Positions 37,680-45,718 of a stretch of DNA of 64,000 bases are shown piece after piece; positions within the stretch are counted from its first letter, which is position 1; the number at the start of each line of letters is the position of its first letter. This stretch comes from Rhodospirillaceae bacterium (GTDB lineage Bacteria; Pseudomonadota; Alphaproteobacteria; Bin65). Position numbers and translations under genes: made by a program. The DNA lies in NCBI GenBank assembly GCA_009840595.1, contig VXNK01000070.1:1-64000 (forward strand), written 5' to 3'. The notes under the pieces were generated by a model. The model worked only from the letters and a program-made list of their open reading frames with translations, was not told the origin of the DNA and ran no database searches.

Positions 37680-38540
37680 ATGAACCGCCCCGCAACGGTC
37701 AAGCCGGCCGAAGCGGTCGGAGACCCGGGCCGTATCGTCCTGCCGGACCCGGGCGATCCCGCGCTCTCGGAGGCCGTCGCCGGCATCGACGAGACCGGCG
37801 CGCCGGTCGAAACGCGGGTCGCGGTCGAGCGCCCGCTCACCCTGTTCCTGAACCGGCAGGAAATCGTCACCGTGATGACGATCGGCGACCGGCCGGACTG
37901 GCTGGCCGTCGGCTATCTGAAGAACCAGCACATGCTGCGCGACGACGACCGGATCGTCGCCATCGAGCACGACGCGGATCTCGGCGCCGTCGTGGTTCGG
38001 ACCGAGCGGGAAACCGATTACGAGGAAAAGCTGCAGAAGAAGGTCCGGACCTCGGGCTGCGCCCAGGGCACCGTGTTCGGCGACCTGATGGAGAATTTCG
38101 AGGGCATCGCGCTGTCGCCGAGCGCGCGCATCCGGACGTCCTGGCTTTACGCCCTGATGAAGGCGATCAACACGACGCCGAGCCTCTATCTCGCCGCCGG
38201 CGCGATCCATGGCTGCGTGTTGTGCCGCGAGGACCGGGTGCTGCTCTACATGGAGGATGTCGGGCGCCACAACGCGGTCGACAAGATCGCCGGCTACATG
38301 GCGCTGCACGGCATCGAACCCGACGACAAGATTTTCTACACGACCGGCCGGCTGACCAGCGAGATGGTCATCAAATGCGTACAGATGCACATTCCGATCC
38401 TGGTCTCGCGCTCCGGATTCTCGGCCTGGGGCGTCGATCTCGCCCGCGAGGCCGGCCTCACCCTGATCGGCCGGGCCCGCGGCAAGCGCTTCGTCGCGCT
38501 CTCCGGCCAGGAGCGCATTGTGTTCGATAGTGAAGACTGA
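37680..38540 (+). CDS. fdhD: Formate dehydrogenase accessory sulfurtransferase FdhD
   Basis: A 286-residue protein that transfers sulfur to the molybdenum cofactor of formate dehydrogenases. Seen: [42 protein letters not shown], the conserved Cys pair HGCVLC (~res 180-183) and [15 protein letters not shown]. It is full length. ATG 37680 is preceded by a GC-rich stretch with no clear ribosome binding site. The dehydrogenase itself is not in the window. moaA is divergent, so this is a small Mo-cofactor locus. Confidence 0.93.
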   Translation: MNRPATVKPAEAVGDPGRIVLPDPGDPALSEAVAGIDETGAPVETRVAVERPLTLFLNRQEIVTVMTIGDRPDWLAVGYLKNQHMLRDDDRIVAIEHDADLGAVVVRTERETDYEEKLQKKVRTSGCAQGTVFGDLMENFEGIALSPSARIRTSWLYALMKAINTTPSLYLAAGAIHGCVLCREDRVLLYMEDVGRHNAVDKIAGYMALHGIEPDDKIFYTTGRLTSEMVIKCVQMHIPILVSRSGFSAWGVDLAREAGLTLIGRARGKRFVALSGQERIVFDSED

Positions 38541-38545
38541 AAATG

Positions 38546-38564
38546 TGTCGGCGGTCGGCCGACA
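38546..38564. promoter_or_regulatory. Inverted repeat in the fdhD-SDR gap
   Basis: TGTCGGC and GCCGACA flank five bases; a third GCCGACA follows at 38569-38575. It lies 6 bases after the fdhD stop and 45 before the SDR-like gene. It could be an operator of the downstream genes or a weak terminator; no T-run follows. Confidence 0.35.
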
Positions 38565-38608
38565 TCGCGCCGACAAGACGGCGGGCTTGAACGACTTGAG
38601 GCTTTGAA

Positions 38609-39379
38609 ATGGAGCAGAAACCGGTTTGTCTCGTTATCGGCGCCGGCGCCGGCATCGGCGGCAACGTCGGCATCCGCTTTGCCCGCGCCGGATACCATGC
38701 CGTGCTGTGCCGCCGAAGCGACGCCGAGGGCCTCGAAAGACTGGTCGAGACCATCAAGGGCGAGGGCGGCAGCGCCTCCGGTTTCCTGCTCAACGCCGTG
38801 AAACCCGGAACCATCGAGGACCGCGTCGCCGCCGTCGAGGCCGACATCGGCCCGATCCAGGTCGCGATCTACAATCTGGGCGCCCAGATCGGCGACCGCT
38901 CGCTTGCCGATACCAGCGACAAGGCCTTCGAGATGGGCTGGCGCCTCGCCACCTTCGGCCTGTTCCGTACGGCGCGCGCGGTTTGCCCGCTGATGGCGGA
39001 CCGGGGCTCCGGGACAATCATTGCGACTTCCGCCACCGCGGCCATGCGCGGCAACAAGGGCCAGCACAGCCATGCGGCGGCGATGGGCGGCCGGCGCATG
39101 CTCTGCCAGTCGCTCAACGCCGAGTTCGGCCCCAAGGGCGTTCACGTCGCGCATGTCGTGATCGACGGCGCGGTCGATGCGCCCGATACGCTGGGGCGGA
39201 TGCTCGGCCCCGAAGCGTTTCAGCAGCTGCGCGAAACCCGCGGCATGGAGCACGATGGGTTGCTGCTGCCGGCCGAAGTCGCCGAGACCTACTACCACCT
39301 GTCGCAGCAGCACCGCTCCGCCTGGACGCACGAAATCGACCTCCGGCCGTTCTCGGCGCTGCCCTGGTGGAACCACTGA
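38609..39379 (+). CDS. SDR-fold protein lacking the usual catalytic Tyr-Lys
   Basis: A 256-residue Rossmann protein of the short-chain dehydrogenase family. The dinucleotide loop GAGAGIGGNVGIRFA is present and YNLGAQIG takes the place of the NNAG motif, but the catalytic YxxxK is replaced: GQHSHAAAMGGRRML has His and Met at those positions, while the preceding Ser (ATSATAAMRG) remains. The C-terminus (WTHEIDLRPFSALPWW) suggests an oligomeric SDR. It overlaps the GST gene start (ATGA). It may be non-catalytic, use other residues, or bind NAD(P) only. Confidence 0.8.
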   Translation: MEQKPVCLVIGAGAGIGGNVGIRFARAGYHAVLCRRSDAEGLERLVETIKGEGGSASGFLLNAVKPGTIEDRVAAVEADIGPIQVAIYNLGAQIGDRSLADTSDKAFEMGWRLATFGLFRTARAVCPLMADRGSGTIIATSATAAMRGNKGQHSHAAAMGGRRMLCQSLNAEFGPKGVHVAHVVIDGAVDAPDTLGRMLGPEAFQQLRETRGMEHDGLLLPAEVAETYYHLSQQHRSAWTHEIDLRPFSALPWWNH

Positions 39380-40026
39380 TGAGCGGCCCGGCCATGAAGC
39401 TGTATATGGTGCCGCTGGCGCCGAACCCGACCAAGGTCATGCTTTACATCGCCGAGCGCGCCGCCGCGGGCACCGAGCTGCCGATCGAGCAGATCGTCGT
39501 GAACACGCTCAAGGGCCGGCACAGGGAGCCCGAGCATCTGGCGCGCAATCCGTTCGGCACCCTGCCGGTGCTGGAGCGCGAGGACGGTTCGCACCTGATC
39601 GAGTCCCTCGCCATCGTCGAATATCTGGAAGACCGGTTTCCCGACGGCGCGCTGCGCGAGGCGGATGTCGAGCGCCGCGCCCGGTCGCGGGATCTGGAAC
39701 GCATCGTCGACCTGCGCATTGCCGCGCCGATGTCGAACTACGTCCACGCCGCCAAATCGCCGCTCGGGCTGCCGCCCGATCCGGCGGCGGCGGCGGCGAT
39801 CGAAAAGGGCCTTCAAGCGCCTCTCGACTATCTCGAAGCGGCGCTGGAGGACGGGCGCCCGTTGCTGACCGGAGCGCACGCCGCTATCGCCGATTGCACG
39901 ATGCAGGCGGCGCTCCAGTTCCTCCGCTTCATCGACGCCGACCTGTTCGGCGACCGCCCGAACCTGCGCGCCTGGGACGCCCGCTACCGGGAGAGGCCGG
40001 CTGCGCAGGCGGTTCTGAAGTGGTGA
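39379..40026 (+). CDS. Glutathione S-transferase
   Basis: A 215-residue cytosolic GST with a thioredoxin-fold N-domain (MKLYMVPLAPNPTKVMLYIAER; cis-Pro/gamma-Glu-binding TLPVLEREDGSHLIESLAIVEYLEDRFP, with Glu-Ser contacting GSH) and a helical C-domain (TGAHAAIADCTMQAALQF, the N-capping box). It starts within the stop of the SDR-like gene. The class is uncertain; bacterial GSTs of this form act in detoxification or in aromatic-compound breakdown. Confidence 0.88.
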   Translation: MSGPAMKLYMVPLAPNPTKVMLYIAERAAAGTELPIEQIVVNTLKGRHREPEHLARNPFGTLPVLEREDGSHLIESLAIVEYLEDRFPDGALREADVERRARSRDLERIVDLRIAAPMSNYVHAAKSPLGLPPDPAAAAAIEKGLQAPLDYLEAALEDGRPLLTGAHAAIADCTMQAALQFLRFIDADLFGDRPNLRAWDARYRERPAAQAVLKW

Positions 40027-40065
40027 CCGAGGCCGGATCGTTTACAATTCATACGGGAAAATTGC

Positions 40066-40101
40066 TTGTTTTCCACATAATCTGACGCTATATTGCGTTA
40101 G
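40066..40101 (+). promoter_or_regulatory. Promoter and overlapping operator of the ParS-RES module
   Basis: TTGTTT (40066-40071), a 17-bp spacer and TATATT (40089-40094). The -10 box is the exact centre of an inverted repeat, CTGACGC (40082-40088) and GCGTTAG (40095-40101), one mismatch. Binding there would block the promoter, the expected autoregulation of a toxin-antitoxin operon. The region is AT-rich compared with its surroundings. Confidence 0.6.
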
Positions 40102-40125
40102 AATTTGCAGCAAATCGGAAATGTC

Positions 40126-40476
40126 ATGGCACTCGCGCAATATGCGGAAAACGGTTTGTTCGCGCCCAAAAAAATCGCGGTGGCGCTACGCACCACGAGC
40201 GACGAACTGGCACGTACCGTCGGTCTCGGCCGGGATGCCGTCCAGCGTAAAGATCGGATTCCCTCGGCCAGGACCCAGCGGCGCCTCCGCGAGATGATCG
40301 AAATCGTCAACAAGGTCGAGCCGCGCTTCGGATCGGCGCTGATCGCCTACGCCTGGTTTCGTTCCGAACCGCTGGCCGGTTTCGGCGGTCAGACGGCCAT
40401 GCAACTCGTCCGCGCCGGCCAGGCGGACCGGGTTCTCGACTATATCGACGCCGTCGACGCCGGCGTATACGCGTGA
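40126..40476 (+). CDS. Xre/MbcA/ParS-family antitoxin (DUF2384)
   Basis: A 116-residue protein with an Xre-like N-terminal HTH (FAPKKIAVALRTTSDELARTVGLGRDAVQRKDRI) and the C-terminal MbcA/ParS toxin-binding region, ending GGQTAMQLVRAGQADRVLDYIDAVDAGVYA, the DUF2384 hallmark. Antitoxin to the RES toxin, whose GTG overlaps its stop. ATG 40126 is preferred over an upstream TTG at 40105 because it lies ~25 bases after the predicted transcription start and follows CGGAAA. Confidence 0.88.
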   Translation: MALAQYAENGLFAPKKIAVALRTTSDELARTVGLGRDAVQRKDRIPSARTQRRLREMIEIVNKVEPRFGSALIAYAWFRSEPLAGFGGQTAMQLVRAGQADRVLDYIDAVDAGVYA

Positions 40477-40979
40477 CGGAATACCGCCACCGCGGCCTCC
40501 TGTATCGCGCCCTCAACCCCGTTTTCGCCCGCGAGCCGCTGTCGGGCCGCGGGGCGGAATTATATGGCGGGCGGTTCAACCGGAAGGGAACGGCAGCCCT
40601 CTATACCGCCCTTTCGCCCGAGACGGCGATCCGCGAAGCGAATCAGGTCGGCCACCTCCAGCCCACGCTGCTGCTGGCCTACGACGCCGATATCTCTCCG
40701 ATATTCGATACGCGCGATGGAGCCGCCCTGGCTGGGTGGTCGATGACAGCCGACGCATTGGCCGATCCGGACTGGCGGCGCAAGATGACCGACGGGGGAA
40801 AAGTGCCGACTCAGGAGTTCGCAGCGCAGCTTGCCGAAGACGGCTATGTCGGCCTGCTCGTTCGCAGTTTCGCGCCGGGCACGACGCCCGATCACCTCAA
40901 TGCGGTGCTCTGGCGTTGGAATACTGGCGGAAGCGACCGGCTGTCGCTGATCGACGACGAGAAGCGACTTCTCTCCTGA
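40473..40979 (+). CDS. RES-domain toxin (NAD+ phosphorylase type)
   Basis: A 168-residue RES-domain protein: LLYRALNPVFAREPLSGRGAELYGGRFNRKGTAALYTA contains the family's Arg (YRA) and GGRFN, and SPETAIREA provides the conserved Ser/Glu. Characterised RES toxins (MbcT type) degrade NAD+ with phosphate. The GTG start overlaps the antitoxin stop (GTGA). A strong terminator follows immediately. The protein appears full length and intact. Confidence 0.9.
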   Translation: MTEYRHRGLLYRALNPVFAREPLSGRGAELYGGRFNRKGTAALYTALSPETAIREANQVGHLQPTLLLAYDADISPIFDTRDGAALAGWSMTADALADPDWRRKMTDGGKVPTQEFAAQLAEDGYVGLLVRSFAPGTTPDHLNAVLWRWNTGGSDRLSLIDDEKRLLS

Positions 40980-40980
40980 G

Positions 40981-41013
40981 AAAAAAGGGCCCGGCGGTGA
41001 GCCGGGCCCTTCT
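40981..41013. terminator. Bidirectional terminator between the RES toxin and BMP genes
   Basis: A perfect 9-bp stem GGGCCCGGC (40987-40995) / GCCGGGCCC (41001-41009) around GGTGA. Leftward it is followed by AAAAAA (a six-U tract, 40981-40986), ideal for ending the eight-gene purine operon; rightward by TTCT, a weaker stop for the toxin genes. Confidence 0.85.
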
Positions 41014-41036
41014 CGTGTCGCTCGGGAGCGGGGCGC

Positions 41037-42122
41037 TTATTTCGGCAGCGACCCTTCGATACCCTGGACGTAGAAATTCATGCCGGCGAGCAGGCCGTCG
41101 GACGCCCTCTCTCCGGCTTTCAGGAACTGCTTGCCGTCCTGCTTGTTCAGCGGCCCGGTGAAGGGATGGAACTTGCCGCTGGCGATATCGGCCTGGACCT
41201 TTGCAGCCTGTTTCCGGACGTCGGCCGGAATGCGCTCGTGCACGCTGGCGATGTTCAGCATGCCGGCCCCGATGCCGCCCCAGGTGTCGGTCGACTTCCA
41301 GGTGCCGTCCATCACCGCCTTGACCCGCGCGACAACGTACGGCCCCCAGTTGTTGACCGCGGCAGCGAGCTGGGCCTTGGGCCCGAAGGCCTTCATGTTC
41401 GAGGCCTGGCCGATGGCGCTGATGCCGCGCTGTTCGGCCAGCTTCATGGCGGCCGGCGAATCCGTGTGCTGGAAGATCACGTCGGCGCCCTGGTCGGCCA
41501 GCGCCTTGGCGGCGTCGGCTTCCTTGCCGGGATCGAACCAGGTGCTGACCCAGACGATCTTGAACTTGACGTTCGGGTTGACCGATTTCGCGCCCAGATA
41601 GGCCGCGTTGATGCCGCGAACCACTTCCGGAATCGGGAAGGAGGCGATGTAGCCGATCGTGTTCGACTTGGTCATCTTGCCGGCGATCACGCCGTTGACG
41701 TAGCGGCCTTCGTAGTAGCGGATGTTGTAGGTCGCGACATTCTTCGCCCGCTTGAAGCCGGAGCAATGTTCGAATTTGACCTTCGGGAACTGCTTGGCGA
41801 CCTTGATCGTCGGGTTCATGAAACCGAAGGAGGTCGTGAAGATGATACTGTGGCCCTGCTGGGCGAGTTGCCGGGTCACGCGTTCGGCGTCCGGGCCCTC
41901 GGGCACGTTCTCGACATGGGTGGTTTCCACCTTGTCCCCGAAGGCCTTCTTGACGGCCAGCAGGCCCTGGTGGTGCTGGTAGCTCCAGCCGTGGTCGCCG
42001 ATCGGGCCGACATAGACGAAGCCGACCTTCATTTTCTCGGCCTGGACGGCGGCCGGCGCCGCAACGATGGCTGCAGCGGCCAACGCTGCCGCGGTGAGTT
42101 TGGCGAAAGTTCGATACCTCAT
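41037..42122 (-). CDS. BMP-family ABC transporter substrate-binding protein
   Basis: A 361-residue periplasmic binding protein with a Sec signal peptide (LTAAALAAAAIVAAPAAVQA). The Bmp/PnrA core is VGFVYVGPIGDHGWSYQHHQGLLAVKKAFGD, HSIIFTTSFGFMNPTI and GVIAGKMTKSNTIGYIASFPIPEV. The family binds nucleosides or related compounds. It is the last gene of the leftward operon, 51 bp after the permease. Given xanthine dehydrogenase in the same operon, purine nucleosides or nucleobases are the likely ligands. Confidence 0.92.
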   Translation of the reverse strand: MRYRTFAKLTAAALAAAAIVAAPAAVQAEKMKVGFVYVGPIGDHGWSYQHHQGLLAVKKAFGDKVETTHVENVPEGPDAERVTRQLAQQGHSIIFTTSFGFMNPTIKVAKQFPKVKFEHCSGFKRAKNVATYNIRYYEGRYVNGVIAGKMTKSNTIGYIASFPIPEVVRGINAAYLGAKSVNPNVKFKIVWVSTWFDPGKEADAAKALADQGADVIFQHTDSPAAMKLAEQRGISAIGQASNMKAFGPKAQLAAAVNNWGPYVVARVKAVMDGTWKSTDTWGGIGAGMLNIASVHERIPADVRKQAAKVQADIASGKFHPFTGPLNKQDGKQFLKAGERASDGLLAGMNFYVQGIEGSLPK

Positions 42123-42173
42123 CGGGAGCCTCCCTTTTTCTGGTTGAATGGATCGGAGTTGCGGACCGGCGGC

Positions 42174-43094
42174 TCAGGTCGCCGCGCGGAAGGGCTGGGT
42201 AAGACAGGCCGGTGCGTTCAGTTTCACCTTCAGCCGGTCGCTGGAAATGATCACCAGTACCGCGATGGTCGCCAGATAGGGAAGCATCGAAAGATACTGC
42301 GCTTCCACCTTAACACCGAAACCCTGGCTGTGCAGTTGCAGAATCGTGATTCCGCCGAAGAGATAGGCGCCGAGCAGCGCCCGGCCCGGCCGCCACGCGG
42401 CGAACACGACCAGCGCCAGCGCAATCCAGCCGCGCCCGGCGGTCATGCCCTCCGCCCAGAACGGCGTCTGGACGACGGAGAGATAGGCCCCGCCCAGCCC
42501 GGCGCAGGCGCCGCCGAACAGCAGGGTGAGATAGCGGTAGAAGACGACCGGATAGCCGATGGCGTGGGCGGCGTCGTGGTTCTCCCCGATCGCCCGGATA
42601 ATCAGCCCGCCGCGCGTCTTGCGGAAGAACCAGGAGACGCCCACGACAAGCAGGATCGAGAGGTAGACGAGATAATCCTGGCCGAACAGCAGCTTGCCGA
42701 CCAGCGGCAGGTCGCTCAACACGGGAATGTCCAGTTTCGGAAAGTTGCCGGCCGCCTTGCCGGAATAGTCCTGCCCCCACAGGGCGGCGAGGCCGAGGCC
42801 GAACATGGTGAGCGCCAGCCCGGTCGCGACCTGGTTGGCGAGCAGGGTCTGGGTCAGGACTCCGAACAGCAGCGCCATCAGCGCGCCGGCGACAAGGGCG
42901 GCGACGACCCCGGCCAGGTAGTTGCCGGTCTGAATCGTCACGGAAAATCCGGCAATGGCGCCGACGATCATCATGCCCTCGACGCCGAGGTTCAGGACGC
43001 CGGACTTCTCGACCACCAGCTCGCCGATGGCGGCAAAGACCAGCGGCGTCGCGGCGATGACGATTCCGAGCAGGATGTTGACGACCAGTTCCAT
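42174..43094 (-). CDS. ABC transporter permease (nucleoside-type, second)
   Basis: A 306-residue integral membrane permease of the BPD_transp_2 family, with about eight to nine hydrophobic segments. Characteristic stretches: GVEGMMIVGAIAGFSVTIQTGN near the N-terminus, TRGGLIIRAIGENHDAAHAIGYPVVFYRYLTLLFGGACAGLGGAYLS (coupling loop to the ATPase) and GRGWIALALVVFAAW. It matches the second permease of BMP/Nup systems. It lies 7 bp after the first permease. Confidence 0.93.
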   Translation of the reverse strand: MELVVNILLGIVIAATPLVFAAIGELVVEKSGVLNLGVEGMMIVGAIAGFSVTIQTGNYLAGVVAALVAGALMALLFGVLTQTLLANQVATGLALTMFGLGLAALWGQDYSGKAAGNFPKLDIPVLSDLPLVGKLLFGQDYLVYLSILLVVGVSWFFRKTRGGLIIRAIGENHDAAHAIGYPVVFYRYLTLLFGGACAGLGGAYLSVVQTPFWAEGMTAGRGWIALALVVFAAWRPGRALLGAYLFGGITILQLHSQGFGVKVEAQYLSMLPYLATIAVLVIISSDRLKVKLNAPACLTQPFRAAT

Positions 43095-43101
43095 GACGCC
43101 C

Positions 43102-44172
43102 CTACCCGGCCGCCTGCCGCGGAGCCCAGCGGATCCGCGAACCGACCAGCACGTCCATCGCCAGCAGGAAGAACAGCAGCATGCCCTGGAACACCCGGGT
43201 CGTCGCGCTCGGCAGGCTCATGGCGATCTGGGCCGCCTCGCCGCCGATATAGGTGAGCGCCATCAGCAGCCCGCCGAGCAGGATGCCGAAGGGATGCAGC
43301 CGGCCGAGAAACGCCACGATGATCGCGGTGAAGCCGTAGCCGATCGGCAGGGCCGGAACGAGCTGGCCGACCGGGCCGGCCGCTTCGATGGTGCCGGCAA
43401 GGCCGGCAAGCGCGCCCGAGGTCAGCAGGCACAGCCAGACGATGCGCTTTTCCGAATAGCCGGCGAAGCGCGCCGCCAGCGGCGCCTGGCCCTGCACCTT
43501 GATCTGGAAGCCCAGCAGGTGCCGCTCCATGAACAGCCAGGCGACGGCGATTGCGAGCAGGGCCAGGATGAATCCGACATGGGCCCGCGTGCCCTCGATC
43601 AGGATGGGCAGGGTCATCGACTCGCTGAACAGGCGGCTCTCCGGGAAATTCAGCCCTTCGGGGTCGCGTAGCGGACCGTGCACCAGCGCGCTGAGCAGCA
43701 GGATCGCGACATAGACCAGCATCAGGCTGGTCAGGATTTCGTTGGCGTTGAAGCGGGTGCGCAGGAAGGCCGGAACGGCCGCCCAAGCCATGCCGCCCAG
43801 CATGCCGGCGAGGCACATGAGCGGCATGATCCAGAGGCCGGCCGTCTCGTGCAGCGCCAGGGCCACGCTGCCCCCGGCCAGCGCACCGGCGACGAACTGG
43901 CCCTCGGCGCCGATGTTCCACACGCCGGCCCGGAAACCCATCGCCAGCCCGGCGCCGATCAGGATCAGCGGCGTGCCCTTCACCGTCAGTTCGGCCAGCG
44001 CATAGGTTTGGGTCAGCGGCTCGAAGAAAATCAGCCAGATCGCCCGGAACGGGTCTTTCCCCAGGATCGTGAACAGGACGAGACCGGCGATGATGGTGAG
44101 GGCGACGGCAAAGACCGGTGTCAGGACCTGCATCGCCTTCGACGGTTCGCGCCGCGGCTCCAGCCTAAGCAT
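43102..44172 (-). CDS. ABC transporter permease (nucleoside-type, first)
   Basis: A 356-residue membrane permease (BPD_transp_2). It has an N-terminal span VFAVALTIIAGLVLF, the conserved GFRAGVWNIGAEGQFVAGALAGG and NEILTSLMLVYVAILLL, and the coupling helix region HLLGFQIKVQGQAPLAARFAGYSEKRIVWL. It pairs with the gene at 42174-43094 as the two-permease core of a Nup-type importer. The ATG at 44172 overlaps the end of the ATPase gene by 8 bases; an upstream in-frame start at 44199 is less likely. Confidence 0.93.
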   Translation of the reverse strand: MLRLEPRREPSKAMQVLTPVFAVALTIIAGLVLFTILGKDPFRAIWLIFFEPLTQTYALAELTVKGTPLILIGAGLAMGFRAGVWNIGAEGQFVAGALAGGSVALALHETAGLWIMPLMCLAGMLGGMAWAAVPAFLRTRFNANEILTSLMLVYVAILLLSALVHGPLRDPEGLNFPESRLFSESMTLPILIEGTRAHVGFILALLAIAVAWLFMERHLLGFQIKVQGQAPLAARFAGYSEKRIVWLCLLTSGALAGLAGTIEAAGPVGQLVPALPIGYGFTAIIVAFLGRLHPFGILLGGLLMALTYIGGEAAQIAMSLPSATTRVFQGMLLFFLLAMDVLVGSRIRWAPRQAAG

Positions 44173-45718
44173 GAGCAGGCTCCGCCGCTCCCGGCGCATT
44201 CGCCCGGCCGCGCGCCTGTCCGCCCATGCGCAGGCCGATCTGCTCGATCGTGAGGGTGTCGACCGGGTCTGCGGCCGACAGGCGCCCGTTTGCGATCACC
44301 GCGATGCGGTCGCTGATCGCGAACAGTTCGTCGAGGTCCTGGGAGATGACCAGAACGGCCGTACCGTCCTTCGCGAGCTGGATCAGCGCTTCCTGGATGA
44401 AGGCGGCGGCGCCGGCATCGACCCCCCAGGTCGGCTGGGAGGCGACGAGCACGCTCGGCTCCTGCATGATCTCGCGGCCGACGACGAATTTCTGCAGGTT
44501 GCCGCCGGACAGGCTGCGCGCGGCATGGTCGACCCCCGCCGTCTTGACGCCGAAGCGCGCGACGACATCGCCGGCATAGCGGGCGGCGCGCTGCAGGTTG
44601 AGAAAGCTGTTACGCGACAGGTTCTTGCGCATCCGGGCCGACAGGATGACGTTCTCGGTGAGCGACATGTCGGGCACGGCGGCATGGCCCAGCCGTTCCT
44701 CGGGCACGAAACAGATGCCGGCCTTGCGGCGGCCGTGCGGCGGCAGGCGGCCGATCGGCCGGCCGTCCAGCCGGATCGCATCCGGGCGGGCGGCCCGGAC
44801 CTCGCCGATCAGCGCCGACATCAGCAGGGTCTGTCCGTTGCCCGCCACCCCGGCGATGCCGACGATCTCGCCGGACCGCACCTCCAGCGCGATATCTTCC
44901 AGATCGGTGCCGAACTGCGTCTCCGACGCCATGGAAAGCCCGTCGAGGCGTAAACGGACCTCGCCCGGCGTGCGCCGGTCCGTTGCCGGCGGGGAGAGCG
45001 ATTCTCCCAGCATCATTTCCGCCAGGCTGCGGGCGGTTTCCTCGGCCGGCGTGCAGGTCGCGACGACCTTGCCGCCGCGCAGGATCGTCGCGTGGTCGCA
45101 CAGGGCGCGGATTTCCTCCAGCTTGTGCGAGATATAGAGGATCGAGCAGCCCTCGCCGGCGAGCCGGCGCAGGGTCTCGAACAGGACCTCGACTTCCTGC
45201 GGCGTCAGGACCGAGGTCGGCTCGTCCATGATGATGAGTTGCGGATCCTGCAGCAGGCAGCGCACGATCTCGACGCGCTGGCGCTGGCCGACCGAAAGGT
45301 CGCCGACCATGAGGTCCGGGTCGAGCCGCAGGCCGTAGCGGGTCGAGACCTCGACGATCCGGCCGCGCAGGTCGCCCTTCGCCAGCTCCGGCGCCATGCC
45401 GAGCGCGATGTTTTCCGCGACCGTCAACGCCTCGAACAGCGAGAAATGCTGGAAGATCATGCCGATGCCTTCGGCCCGCGCCTCCGACGGCCGGTGCGGT
45501 GCGAATGGCTTGCCGCGCAATGTCATGGCGCCGGCGTCGGGCCGCAGCACGCCGTAGATGATCTTCACCAGGGTGGACTTGCCGGCGCCGTTCTCGCCGA
45601 GCAGGGCGTGGATTTCGCCTTTGCCGACACTGAACGATATGTCGTCGTTCGCCAGCACACCCGGAAACGCCCTGGCGATGCCGTCGAGTTCGAGCAGGGG
45701 TTCAGGCATGCCGCTCAT
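44165..45718 (-). CDS. ABC transporter ATP-binding protein (double-cassette, nucleoside-type)
   Basis: A 517-residue tandem ATPase typical of BMP/sugar-type importers. The first cassette has Walker A GENGAGKSTLVK (~res 39), signature LSVGQRQRVEIVRCLL and Walker B IMDEPTSVL; the second has VAGNGQTLLMSAL in place of a full Walker A, signature LSGGNLQKFVVGREI, and LVASQPTWGVD. It begins 14 codon-bases inside the 3' end of xdhC (overlap 17 bp), so purine oxidation and import genes are co-translated. ATG 45709 is an alternative start. Confidence 0.93.
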   Translation of the reverse strand: MSGMPEPLLELDGIARAFPGVLANDDISFSVGKGEIHALLGENGAGKSTLVKIIYGVLRPDAGAMTLRGKPFAPHRPSEARAEGIGMIFQHFSLFEALTVAENIALGMAPELAKGDLRGRIVEVSTRYGLRLDPDLMVGDLSVGQRQRVEIVRCLLQDPQLIIMDEPTSVLTPQEVEVLFETLRRLAGEGCSILYISHKLEEIRALCDHATILRGGKVVATCTPAEETARSLAEMMLGESLSPPATDRRTPGEVRLRLDGLSMASETQFGTDLEDIALEVRSGEIVGIAGVAGNGQTLLMSALIGEVRAARPDAIRLDGRPIGRLPPHGRRKAGICFVPEERLGHAAVPDMSLTENVILSARMRKNLSRNSFLNLQRAARYAGDVVARFGVKTAGVDHAARSLSGGNLQKFVVGREIMQEPSVLVASQPTWGVDAGAAAFIQEALIQLAKDGTAVLVISQDLDELFAISDRIAVIANGRLSAADPVDTLTIEQIGLRMGGQARGRANAPGAAEPAHA

